Shown here: piece by piece, positions 5,448 through 12,089 of the stretch | Numbering within the stretch: the first letter of the stretch is position 1 | Layout: every line of letters starts with the position of its first letter | NCBI GenBank assembly: GCA_964436865.1 | Contig: CAYTFK010000220.1 | Coordinates: 1 to 12,089, forward strand | Length of the DNA stretch: 12,089 nucleotides | Source of the DNA: JAXGPP01 sp964436865 | Lineage (GTDB): Bacteria; Planctomycetota; Planctomycetia; Pirellulales; Thermoguttaceae | Reading direction: 5' to 3' | Notes under the pieces: model-generated | Told to the model about the DNA's origin: nothing | Databases searched by the model: none | The model's input: the letters and a program-made list of their open reading frames with translations, nothing else | Position numbers and translations under genes: made by a program

Positions 5448-7046
5448 ATGCAGACGACAGCCTACGGCAATTCGCGAAGCCACCACATCTCAAACGAAGC
5501 TGCGCCAGGCCCTTCCGGCGAGAGCACGCGATCGCCGCACCATACGCCCGGCACGGCCGATCCGCCCCAACATGCGAACGCACCTGCCGCGCCGGCCGAT
5601 GATGCGCCGCGCGTCACCGAGCCCCCAGCGCCCGTCGCCACGCCGCCGGCGCGGCGCTATCGAAAGTGGTTGCTGTCGGCCGGAGCTCTGGCCGGGCTGG
5701 CGGTAAGCGTTTACTTGCTGATCCCGTGGATCGAGACGACGCTGAACACAGTGAGCACCGAGGACGCGTACGTGAACGGTCACGCGACCTTTGTGGCCCC
5801 GCGGGTCTCGGGCCAGGTGATGAAGGTGCTGGTCGACGACAACCAGCGCGTGAAGAAGGGAGATCTGCTCGTCGAGCTCGATAAGGAACCTTTCGAGGTG
5901 CAAGTGGCGCTGAAGCAGGCTGCCGTGCGGGTGGCGGAGGCAAACCTGACGGCGGCCGAGTCGCAGGCCCGGGGCCTGGGGGCCCAGCTCGGCGCCCAAC
6001 GCTGGAAGCTCCAGAACGCGTCTGAACAAGTCGATGCCCAGGTCGCGGTGTTGCGGTCCCAAGTGGCCGCCCTGCGGACCCAGCAGGCCATTCGCGACCG
6101 AGCCCAGGCCGATTACCGGCGCGCCGAGGCACTGTTGCCGAAGGCCGCCATCAGCCGCGAGCAATACGATCGGTATGAGCAGGACCTGCGGGTCGCGGAA
6201 GCCTCCATCATCCAGGCGGAGGAAGCGATTGCCCAGACCCGAGTGTCACTCGGCCTGGCGCTGCAGCCGGAAAAGGGCAAGAGCCTCAGCGACGTGCCGC
6301 CGGACCTGAACCAGACCTACTCCGCCGTTCGCATGGCCCTGGCCGAGTGCATGCAGACGATGACGCAGCTCGGGCAGCCGCTGGCGTCCACCGAGCTGAC
6401 GCCCAACGAGGCGCTCGAGGAGTTTCGGCGGCTCCACGAAGAAGGGGACGTGGATCAGATCCTTCAGGACCTGGTTCCCAAGACGCCGGCCGTGATCCAG
6501 GCCAAGGTCGCCCTGGAGCAGGCGCGGCACGATCTGGAGCTGGCGGAACTGAATCTCCGCTATTGCGACATCACGAGCGAGATCGACGGCGTGGTGGTCG
6601 GCCGGAACGTGAACCCCGGCAATACGGTCCAGGCGGGGCAAGGCCTGATGGCCGTCCGCTCGCTCACCGAGATCTGGATCGACGCGAACTTCAAGGAAAC
6701 GCAACTGGCGGATCTGCGGATCGGCCAGCGCGTGCGGTGCGAGGTGGATATGTACGGCAAACACAAGGAATTCGAGGGCCGGATCACCGGCTTCACCATG
6801 GGGACCGGTCAGACGCTCTCCCTGCTGCCGCCGCAGAACGCTACGGGCAACTTCGTCAAGATCGTCCAGCGGCTGCCCGTCAGGGTTGAGCTTGTCGACT
6901 ACGACCCGGACGAGACGCCGTTGTTTGTCGGCCTGTCGGTCGAGCCTTTCGTGTACTACAAGGAGCCGCCCACGGGACCGCACGCCGGAGAGATCCTGCA
7001 ACCGTTGGCGGCCCTCCCGACCGGAACCGCAGACACCCAGCCCTGA
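5448..7046 (+). CDS. EmrA/HlyD-family periplasmic adaptor of an MFS export pump
   Basis: A 532-residue membrane-fusion protein. Residues 1-72 are a Pro/Ala/His-rich cytoplasmic tail, followed by one membrane helix (about 74-93). 'STEDAYVNGH' (103-112) and 'VAPRVSGQV' (116-124) start the lipoyl/barrel-sandwich half. A long alpha-hairpin coiled coil runs from about 150 to 365, and the second lipoyl half follows ('ITSEIDGVVVGRNVNPGNTV', 376-395). The EmrA signature 'IWIDANFKETQLADLRIGQ' (409-427) and 'LLPPQNATGNFVKIVQRLPV' (459-478) are almost textbook. EmrA-type proteins connect an inner-membrane MFS pump to an outer-membrane channel; no TolC gene is visible here. The length exceeds the roughly 390 residues of E. 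coli EmrA because of the N-terminal tail and an insert at about 275-350 in the coiled coil. The MFS partner follows after 51 bp. Confidence 0.93.
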   Translation: MQTTAYGNSRSHHISNEAAPGPSGESTRSPHHTPGTADPPQHANAPAAPADDAPRVTEPPAPVATPPARRYRKWLLSAGALAGLAVSVYLLIPWIETTLNTVSTEDAYVNGHATFVAPRVSGQVMKVLVDDNQRVKKGDLLVELDKEPFEVQVALKQAAVRVAEANLTAAESQARGLGAQLGAQRWKLQNASEQVDAQVAVLRSQVAALRTQQAIRDRAQADYRRAEALLPKAAISREQYDRYEQDLRVAEASIIQAEEAIAQTRVSLGLALQPEKGKSLSDVPPDLNQTYSAVRMALAECMQTMTQLGQPLASTELTPNEALEEFRRLHEEGDVDQILQDLVPKTPAVIQAKVALEQARHDLELAELNLRYCDITSEIDGVVVGRNVNPGNTVQAGQGLMAVRSLTEIWIDANFKETQLADLRIGQRVRCEVDMYGKHKEFEGRITGFTMGTGQTLSLLPPQNATGNFVKIVQRLPVRVELVDYDPDETPLFVGLSVEPFVYYKEPPTGPHAGEILQPLAALPTGTADTQP

Positions 7047-7060
7047 CAGGAAGCAATCGC

Positions 7061-7081
7061 CCGCTCTCCGTGCGAGAGCGG
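7061..7081 (+). promoter_or_regulatory. Intercistronic hairpin upstream of the MFS ribosome binding site
   Basis: CCGCTCTC (7061-7068) and GAGAGCGG (7074-7081) form a perfect 8-bp stem with a 5-nt loop (CGTGC). It ends 4 nt before the Shine-Dalgarno AGGA (7086-7089) of the exporter gene. No U run follows, so it is not a standard terminator. It may stabilise mRNA or adjust the adaptor-to-pump ratio. Confidence 0.45.
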
Positions 7082-7097
7082 ACCCAGGACATATTCC

Positions 7098-8709
7098 ATG
7101 AGCAGCATCGCACTCAGCCCCACCGCAGTCCGTAGCCGGCCCGCAGTCAACTCGTGGGTCATTGCCGGCATCGTCGTCCTGCCCACATTCATGGAGATCC
7201 TCGACACGACGGTCGCCAACGTAGCTCTGCGGTACATGGCCGGCGGACTATCCTGCGCCCAGAGCGACGCCGAGTGGATCATTACCAGCTACCTGGCCGC
7301 CAACGCCATCGTGCTGCCGATCACCGGCTGGCTGTCGGCCCACCTCGGCCGCCGCAACTACTTCCTGCTGTCGGTCGCCATTTTTACGCTCTCCTCGGCA
7401 ATGTGCGGCTTCGCCACCAGCCTGGGGCAGATGATCCTGTTCCGCGTGATCCAGGGTCTGTCCGGCGGAGGGCTCCAGCCGTGCAGCCAGGGGATCCTCA
7501 TGGACTCTTTCCCGCCCGAGAAGCAGGGTACAGCCATGACCCTATTCGGGCTGGCGGCCATCATCGCGCCGGTCGTCGGGCCAACGCTGGGGGGCTGGCT
7601 CTGCGTCGATTACAACTGGCGGTGGATCTTCCTGATTAACGTACCGATGGGGCTCGTGGCACTAGTCGGTGCTTACGGCGCTGTCGACGATCCCGAGTAC
7701 CTCAAGCGCGAGCGGGCGGAGTTGAGCCGCCAGCCGCTGAATTTCGATACCATCGGCCTGAGCTTGCTGGTGCTGGTCATGTGCTCCTGGGAGATCATGC
7801 TCAGCAAGGGGCGGGAATGGGACTGGCTGGGCGACCCATTCGGGCGATTGCAGACGCTCCTGGTCCTGTTCGTGGTCGGGCTGGTGTTGCTGATCATCCG
7901 TGAGATGCGCTGCGCTCACCCGATCATCAATTTCCGGGTGCTCGGCGAGCGGAATTTCGCCGTCTGCTGCGTCATCTTCTTCTTGGCCTTCGCCGTGATC
8001 TATTGCGCGAGCATGGCGCTGCCGTCGATGCTCCAGGCACTGTTCGGCTATGATGCCCTTGTCTCTGGGCTGGCCATGTCCCCCTCCGGCGTCTCCTCGA
8101 TGATCGCGATGGTGATCGCCGGCATCCTGATCGGACGGCAGCTTGATGCCCGCTGGTTGATCGCGACCGGCCTGGTGTTCATGGCAGCCGGCAACTACTG
8201 GATGGTGCAGATGAACCTCCAGGTCAGTTTCTGGCACGTGATTGGGCCGCGAATGGTACTGACCTTCGGACTCGGACTGATCTTCGCCCCGGCCAGCGTG
8301 GCCGCGTACAAGTACATTCCGGTGCATCTGCGCGGAGCGGCAGTCGGGTTGTTCAGCCTGCTCCGCACCGAAGGGGGCAGCGTCGGTACTTCGCTGAGCC
8401 AGACCATCCAGGAGCCGCGACAGCAGTTCCATTTGTCCCGCCTGGGCGAAAACCTCGGCCCGCTGAACCCCCATGTCCAGTCTTTCCTGGAGCAGAGCCG
8501 GGAGTACTTTCTCGCGTGGACCGGCGACCCGGCCCGATCGGAGCAGTTGGCGCTCAAAACGCTCGACGGCTTGCGTCAGCAGCAGGCCGCGTCGCTGGCC
8601 TTCTTCGATATCTTCTGGGTGTGCGCCGTCCTGTCGGCGGCGCTGGTAGTTCTGGTTCTGCTCATGAAGCGGTCGGTGGCGGAGAAGGGCGAGCATATCT
8701 CGGCGCACT
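7098..8709 (+). CDS. EmrB/QacA-type (DHA2) MFS drug exporter, 3' end in the assembly gap
   Basis: 537 residues are readable before the N run. ATG 7098 is preceded by AGGA at 8 nt. The sequence shows the DHA2 layout of 14 membrane helices: 'LDTTVANVAL' in helix 1 (35-44, motif D1), 'GWLSAHLGRRNYFL' (motif A, 77-90), 'RVIQGLSGGGLQP' (helix 4, motif B), and 'APVVGPTLGGWL' (motif C of antiporters, 157-168). A large loop (about 430-500) precedes the last helix (about 503-523), and the readable sequence ends 'KRSVAEKGEHISAH'. Since the last helix is complete and family members end soon after it, the stop is probably within or close to the gap. It should export amphipathic drugs or an endogenous metabolite by proton exchange, together with the adaptor encoded just upstream. 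The substrate cannot be inferred. Confidence 0.93.
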
Positions 8710-8809
8710 NNNNNNNNNNNNNNNNNNNNNNNNNNNNNNNNNNNNNNNNNNNNNNNNNNNNNNNNNNNNNNNNNNNNNNNNNNNNNNNNNNNNNNNNNNN
8801 NNNNNNNNN
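8710..8809. other. Assembly gap (100 N)
   Basis: Exactly 100 unknown bases, a conventional placeholder for a scaffold join of unknown length. It hides the 3' end of the exporter gene, possibly further genes (for example an outer-membrane channel), and any promoter of the kinase gene. Reading frames that run through it are artefacts. Confidence 0.98.
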
Positions 8810-8811
8810 TT

Positions 8812-10476
8812 ATGAGACTCTTCCATCGATTCCCTAATACGATCAGACTGCCTCGGAAACGGGCGGATGCTGCCTCGCGGCCGAAAATGGCGTTCGTGGC
8901 GGGGGCTCGACCGCGGTTTTCTGACGAAACGGCGGCCCTGCTGCGGAGTCGCCTGCAGGCGGCCACCCTGGTCCTCTCAGTCCTCCTGGCAGTGGCGTTT
9001 GTCTGGGATTCCTTTTCGGGCTATGCGCCGTTCGCGGTGTTCCGCGCACTCGTCCTGGCAGCATTCGCCGGCAGCTATGTGGCTCTGCGAAGCCCGCGCC
9101 CGTTTTCGTTCATTCAGCTTCGCTTGTTCGAGGCGGGCCTCTTCGGTGCGCTGATCGCGCAGTTCCTGCTGATGATGGGAGCCAGGCTCGCGGCGTTCGC
9201 CAAGAGCGGAGACGCCGTTTCACTCGTTGCCACCGAGCACGCCGGCTTTGCGACCTGGTGCGTCCTGATCTTCACGTACGGCATCCTGATGCCGAATACC
9301 TGGCAGCGCGCGCTGGCGATCCTCCTTCCCACCGCCTGTTTGCCCCACGTACTCATCCTCTGGATCCGCTGGCAGGTTCCCGGAGCGGACGCCGCGATTC
9401 GCGCGGATCAGTTCGGGCTGCCCCTTCTGGTGCCCTTCGTTCCGGTCGCGGTTTCGGTTTTCGGCGTCCACGTCATCACGGCCGTCCGCCGGGAAGCATT
9501 CAAGGCGCGGCAGTTGGGCCACTACGTGCTGAAGTCGATGCTGGGTCGCGGCGGCATGGGTGAGGTCTATGAGGCCGAACACCAACTGCTGAAACGGCCT
9601 TGCGCCATCAAGCTCATCAAGCCCGGCAACGCGGTCGATCCCCAGTTGCTGGCGCGCTTCGAGCGCGAGGTTCAGGCCATGGCGAGGCTTACCCACGGAA
9701 ACACGGTGGAAATTTACGACTACGGCTGTGCCGATGACGGCACGTTCTACTACGTGATGGAATTGCTGTCGGGCTTGACCCTGGAGCAACTGGTCAATTG
9801 CCACGGTCCGTTGCCGCCGGAGCGAGCCGTTCACTTCCTGCGTCAGCTCTGCGGCGCTCTCGGAGAGGCCCACGCCAAAGGACTGATCCACCGCGACATC
9901 AAGCCGGCCAACATTTTTGCGGCCGAAAGGGGCGGAGTATACGACGTGGCAAAACTGCTGGACTTCGGCCTGGTGCGGGAGCAGAAGGTCGCGAAAGCCG
10001 GTCCCGGCTGGACTCAGCCCGGAATGTTCTACGGGTCTCCGCTCTACATGTGCCCTGAACAGATGAAGGCCTACGATCGGCTCGATGCCCGCAGCGACAT
10101 CTACTCCTTGGGGGCCGTTGCCTATTTCCTCGTCACCGGCAAACCGCCCTTCGAAGGCAACACCATTTGGGACATCGCTATGGCCCACTCCCGCGACCCC
10201 TTGGAACCGCCGCGCGCAGTGAACCCCGCCCTACCCGAAGACCTGGAACGGGTAATCATCCGCTGCCTGGCCAAGCTGCCGGAAGAACGATATCAAGACA
10301 TGGCCAGCCTCGATAAGGCCCTCAGCGCGTGTGCCTGTGCCGGAAAGTGGACGGCGGACCTTGCGGCGGCGTGGTGGCAGCACAAGAAGGAAGAACGGGA
10401 TGCGGAGAAAGCAGGGGATGCGTCCAACTGCGGAGTATTTGCCGCTTCCGTGGCCGACCGCGGGGTCGCAGTGTGA
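8812..10476 (+). CDS. Membrane Ser/Thr protein kinase with N-terminal six-helix domain
   Basis: 554 residues from ATG 8812, only 2 nt after the gap, so the true start may lie upstream and no ribosome binding site can be judged. Residues about 48-224 contain about six hydrophobic segments (near 48-66, 73-91, 105-123, 146-162, 166-184, 203-223), an integral membrane sensor-like part. The cytoplasmic kinase domain (about 238-505) has the glycine loop GRGGMGEVYEAEH (245-257), Lys267 in 'CAIKLIK', a helix-C glutamate near 286, the catalytic loop HRDIKPANIF (360-369, Asp362), DFGLV (384-388) and 'GSPLYMCPEQ' (408-417), so it should be active. The C-terminal tail is short and polar. Most family members place the membrane part after the kinase; here it comes first. 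It converges with the lyase gene, only 11 nt apart. It may phosphorylate the STAS protein, which is inference. Confidence 0.93.
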   Translation: MRLFHRFPNTIRLPRKRADAASRPKMAFVAGARPRFSDETAALLRSRLQAATLVLSVLLAVAFVWDSFSGYAPFAVFRALVLAAFAGSYVALRSPRPFSFIQLRLFEAGLFGALIAQFLLMMGARLAAFAKSGDAVSLVATEHAGFATWCVLIFTYGILMPNTWQRALAILLPTACLPHVLILWIRWQVPGADAAIRADQFGLPLLVPFVPVAVSVFGVHVITAVRREAFKARQLGHYVLKSMLGRGGMGEVYEAEHQLLKRPCAIKLIKPGNAVDPQLLARFEREVQAMARLTHGNTVEIYDYGCADDGTFYYVMELLSGLTLEQLVNCHGPLPPERAVHFLRQLCGALGEAHAKGLIHRDIKPANIFAAERGGVYDVAKLLDFGLVREQKVAKAGPGWTQPGMFYGSPLYMCPEQMKAYDRLDARSDIYSLGAVAYFLVTGKPPFEGNTIWDIAMAHSRDPLEPPRAVNPALPEDLERVIIRCLAKLPEERYQDMASLDKALSACACAGKWTADLAAAWWQHKKEERDAEKAGDASNCGVFAASVADRGVAV

Positions 10477-10486
10477 ACTCGAAGGG

Positions 10487-10535
10487 GTTAAGGTACCAGG
10501 CGGAGTGTGAGCGTCTGGCGGGGGTGGTCGGGGTT
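10487..10535 (+). repeat. 49-bp direct repeat, right copy (3' end of the lyase gene)
   Basis: 42 of 49 bases match 2985-3033. This copy is inside the intact reading frame of the lyase-like gene and includes its TAA stop (10490-10488). See the left copy for the meaning. Confidence 0.9.
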
Positions 10536-12089
10536 GAGGGGGATGCGGATTTCGAGGCGGCCTTCGGCGGGCTCGGCGCGGCCGTCGATGCGGTAGGGGT
10601 TGTGCGGCAGGGCGGGCCAGTGGAGGCTCGCCTCGGCGGGCAGTTCCCAGCGGCAGCCGCGATAGGTGAAGTGCCCGGCGATCTGGTCCGGCGAAAGGGC
10701 CCAGGATTCCGCGCCGGTCGCGCGGCTTGAGCCGGCGGCGGTCTGGAGCGGCGCGCCGAACTCGGGCAGGAGCGTGAGATGGGCGACCACCGGCAGTTCT
10801 CCGGCGGCGGTGGTTTCGACTTCGTACTCGAGCGTCTCTCCGTCCTGAATGCGAAGGCGGATGAAACAGGTTTCCGGGCCACAGGTCAGCTTGAGGCCGG
10901 GCGGATCGCCGTCGAGCAGTTCGGCGGCCTGAGGCACGTGAAACAGCGGTCCCTTGGGCGTGAACGTCGGATTGGTATCGCCGGCCGCATGGGCGAGCAG
11001 CGCGGCATCGCCCACCGTGAAGCTGCTCCAGGCCGGCTGGAGCTTCGTATTGCCGCCGCCGGCGATGAGGCCGACGCGGTCGTGATAGATGCTCGCCATG
11101 TTCTGCCGATCCTGGATCCACCGCGAAGAGGAGACCGGCGCCGTGTAGGCGGAGAGGCAGAGGAACCAGGGGCCGCGGCGGATGGTCGCCGCGCGGTCGG
11201 CGCCGCCCTCCTTCAATACAAACGTCCCCTCGGACTCGCCGGCCGGTTCGAGCGGCCCCTCGGCGCCATAGAGGAGGAGCGAGGCGATCAGGTCGGGATC
11301 GAGCCGCTCCCACCCGGACTGAGTCCACTGGTTTTCGAGGTAGCTCCGCCCGGCGGGCGTGAAGGTGAAGCCGACGTTGCCCTGGGCGACCGTTTCGTGG
11401 TACGGGTTGCGCTGGTCGATGGTCTCGATATTGCTGCCGTCGGGATAGGTGAAGCGGCGGTGGAAGGCGGCGGCCCGCTCGAGGGCCGGCAGCACTCGTT
11501 CATCGCGCGAGAGGGCGTAGAACGTGCCCAGGGCATCGACATAGACGAAGTTGTAGACCACCACCGGCCCTTCGCCTTCCGACCAGTAACCACCCGGCGA
11601 CTGGCTGGCGGCCACTTTGGCCAGGAAGTCGGCCGCCTGGGTGCACCACTCCGGGCGGTCGAGCGTGCGGCCGGCGATGTACAGGCCCATCGCGTGGTGC
11701 GCGGGGATGTTGTGGATGTGGCCGAGTTCGTGCTGGCTGATGCCGGAGTAGCCGAGCGCGAGGGCGTCGGTCCAGGCCGCGCGCGAGTCGGGCGGCATGC
11801 GGTCGCGGATGAGGGCAAACGTGCGGATCCAGCGCGAGTAGGTCCAGGGCATCCAGATATTGCCCCAGGTGCTGCCGTCTTTCTTGGCAAACACCCACTG
11901 GCCGCGAGCATCCATATTCTCGAGCAGCGGCCCGCCCGACTTGACGATCACCTCGAGCAGCTTGGGATCCTGGTAGTAGCGGTTGTCCTTGCCGGGCGTG
12001 GCGTAGGCGACGGCCAGCGGATACATCGGGTGCTGATCCTGGCAGGTCCAGATGCCCGAGCCGAAGCGGCCCGTCTGGGCGTCGAACGA
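10488..12089 (-). CDS. Polysaccharide-lyase-like secreted enzyme (alpha-toroid plus beta-sandwich), 5' end outside window
   Basis: The frame is open to the right edge and gives 533 residues ending at TAA 10488; the first internal ATG (12026) is not the start, because the protein similarity style continues upstream ('SFDAQTGRFGSGIWTCQDQH'). The first half is helical with aromatic and His-rich motifs ('TWGNIWMPWTYSRWIRT', 'GHIHNIPAHHAMGLYIAGR', 'PGGYWSEGEGPVVVYNFVY', 'NPYHETVAQGNVGFTFTPAG'). The second half (from about 290) is beta-rich ('GPWFLCLSAYTAPV', 'YHDRVGLIAGGGNTK') and ends in a strand 'RQTLTLRLVP'. This helical-toroid-then-beta-sandwich order resembles heparinase II/III-like and other polysaccharide lyases, which cleave uronic-acid polymers. 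The exact family and catalytic residues were not established. It converges with the kinase gene, and a 16-codon remnant of a close paralogue lies at 2986-3033. Confidence 0.7.
   Translation of the reverse strand, partial: SFDAQTGRFGSGIWTCQDQHPMYPLAVAYATPGKDNRYYQDPKLLEVIVKSGGPLLENMDARGQWVFAKKDGSTWGNIWMPWTYSRWIRTFALIRDRMPPDSRAAWTDALALGYSGISQHELGHIHNIPAHHAMGLYIAGRTLDRPEWCTQAADFLAKVAASQSPGGYWSEGEGPVVVYNFVYVDALGTFYALSRDERVLPALERAAAFHRRFTYPDGSNIETIDQRNPYHETVAQGNVGFTFTPAGRSYLENQWTQSGWERLDPDLIASLLLYGAEGPLEPAGESEGTFVLKEGGADRAATIRRGPWFLCLSAYTAPVSSSRWIQDRQNMASIYHDRVGLIAGGGNTKLQPAWSSFTVGDAALLAHAAGDTNPTFTPKGPLFHVPQAAELLDGDPPGLKLTCGPETCFIRLRIQDGETLEYEVETTAAGELPVVAHLTLLPEFGAPLQTAAGSSRATGAESWALSPDQIAGHFTYRGCRWELPAEASLHWPALPHNPYRIDGRAEPAEGRLEIRIPLNPDHPRQTLTLRLVP

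Noticed and set aside
5405..5602. Plus-strand frame with a TTG start between csrA and the adaptor gene
   Set aside because: No ribosome binding site, no recognisable domain, and most of it overlaps the 5' end of the adaptor gene in another frame.
7662..8966. Minus-strand frame of 434 codons running through the N gap
   Set aside because: It depends on translating unknown bases and is antisense to the exporter and kinase genes; composition is Gln/His/Arg/Asp-rich as expected of an antisense frame.
2985..10535. The 49-bp repeat as attL/attR of an integrative element
   Set aside because: No integrase, transposase or tRNA is visible, the copies differ at 7 of 49 positions, and the changes favour third codon positions, which fits diverged coding sequences better than a recent site-specific duplication. 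Kept only as an alternative history.
1..12089. CRISPR arrays, tRNA or rRNA genes, insertion sequences
   Set aside because: No regularly spaced repeats, no tRNA-like cloverleaf and no transposase reading frame were seen on either strand.

Overview
The window looks like a GC-rich Planctomycetota chromosome scaffold, probably from a draft or metagenome assembly, since it carries a 100-N scaffold gap. That taxonomic guess is inferred from the mix of families: secreted polysaccharide-degrading enzymes, a Ser/Thr kinase fused to a membrane domain, a sigma54 enhancer-binding protein, a STAS protein and CsrA. It was not tested by any search.

Layout. The left edge (1-2391, minus strand) holds two tightly coupled secreted-protein genes: an (alpha/alpha)6 six-hairpin glycosidase, then a secreted protein running off the window 10 nt after it. 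The right edge (10488-12089, minus strand) holds the open 5'-truncated part of a polysaccharide-lyase-like secreted enzyme. Between these carbohydrate genes sits a plus-strand block (3054-10476): a GAF-AAA+-HTH sigma54 activator, a regulatory gap with a good -24/-12 sigma54 promoter and an upstream perfect dyad, then STAS protein, CsrA, an EmrA/HlyD-type adaptor, an EmrB/QacA-type 14-helix MFS exporter, the N gap, and a six-helix membrane Ser/Thr kinase. The simplest reading is a stress- or signal-induced export operon: the activator switches on the sigma54 promoter, CsrA tunes translation, and STAS and kinase may form a phosphorylation switch.

The 660-bp stretch 2392-3053 is the most informative part for genome history. 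It contains AT-rich promoter/operator-like sequences near 2444-2588, a fragment that reads as the start of a Clp N-terminal domain behind a strong ribosome binding site (2692-2784), a small zinc-ribbon-like reading frame that has lost its first CxxC half (2783-2977), and the last 16 codons of a second lyase gene on the minus strand (2986-3033). That last piece is 42/49 identical to the 3' end of the lyase at the other end of the block (10487-10535), with most differences at third codon positions. So the export block is bordered on both sides by the 3' end of a lyase gene, one intact and one a remnant.

Limits: family names come from motif recognition by eye; no database search, structure prediction or statistics were run. 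The true order and distance across 8710-8809 are unknown.
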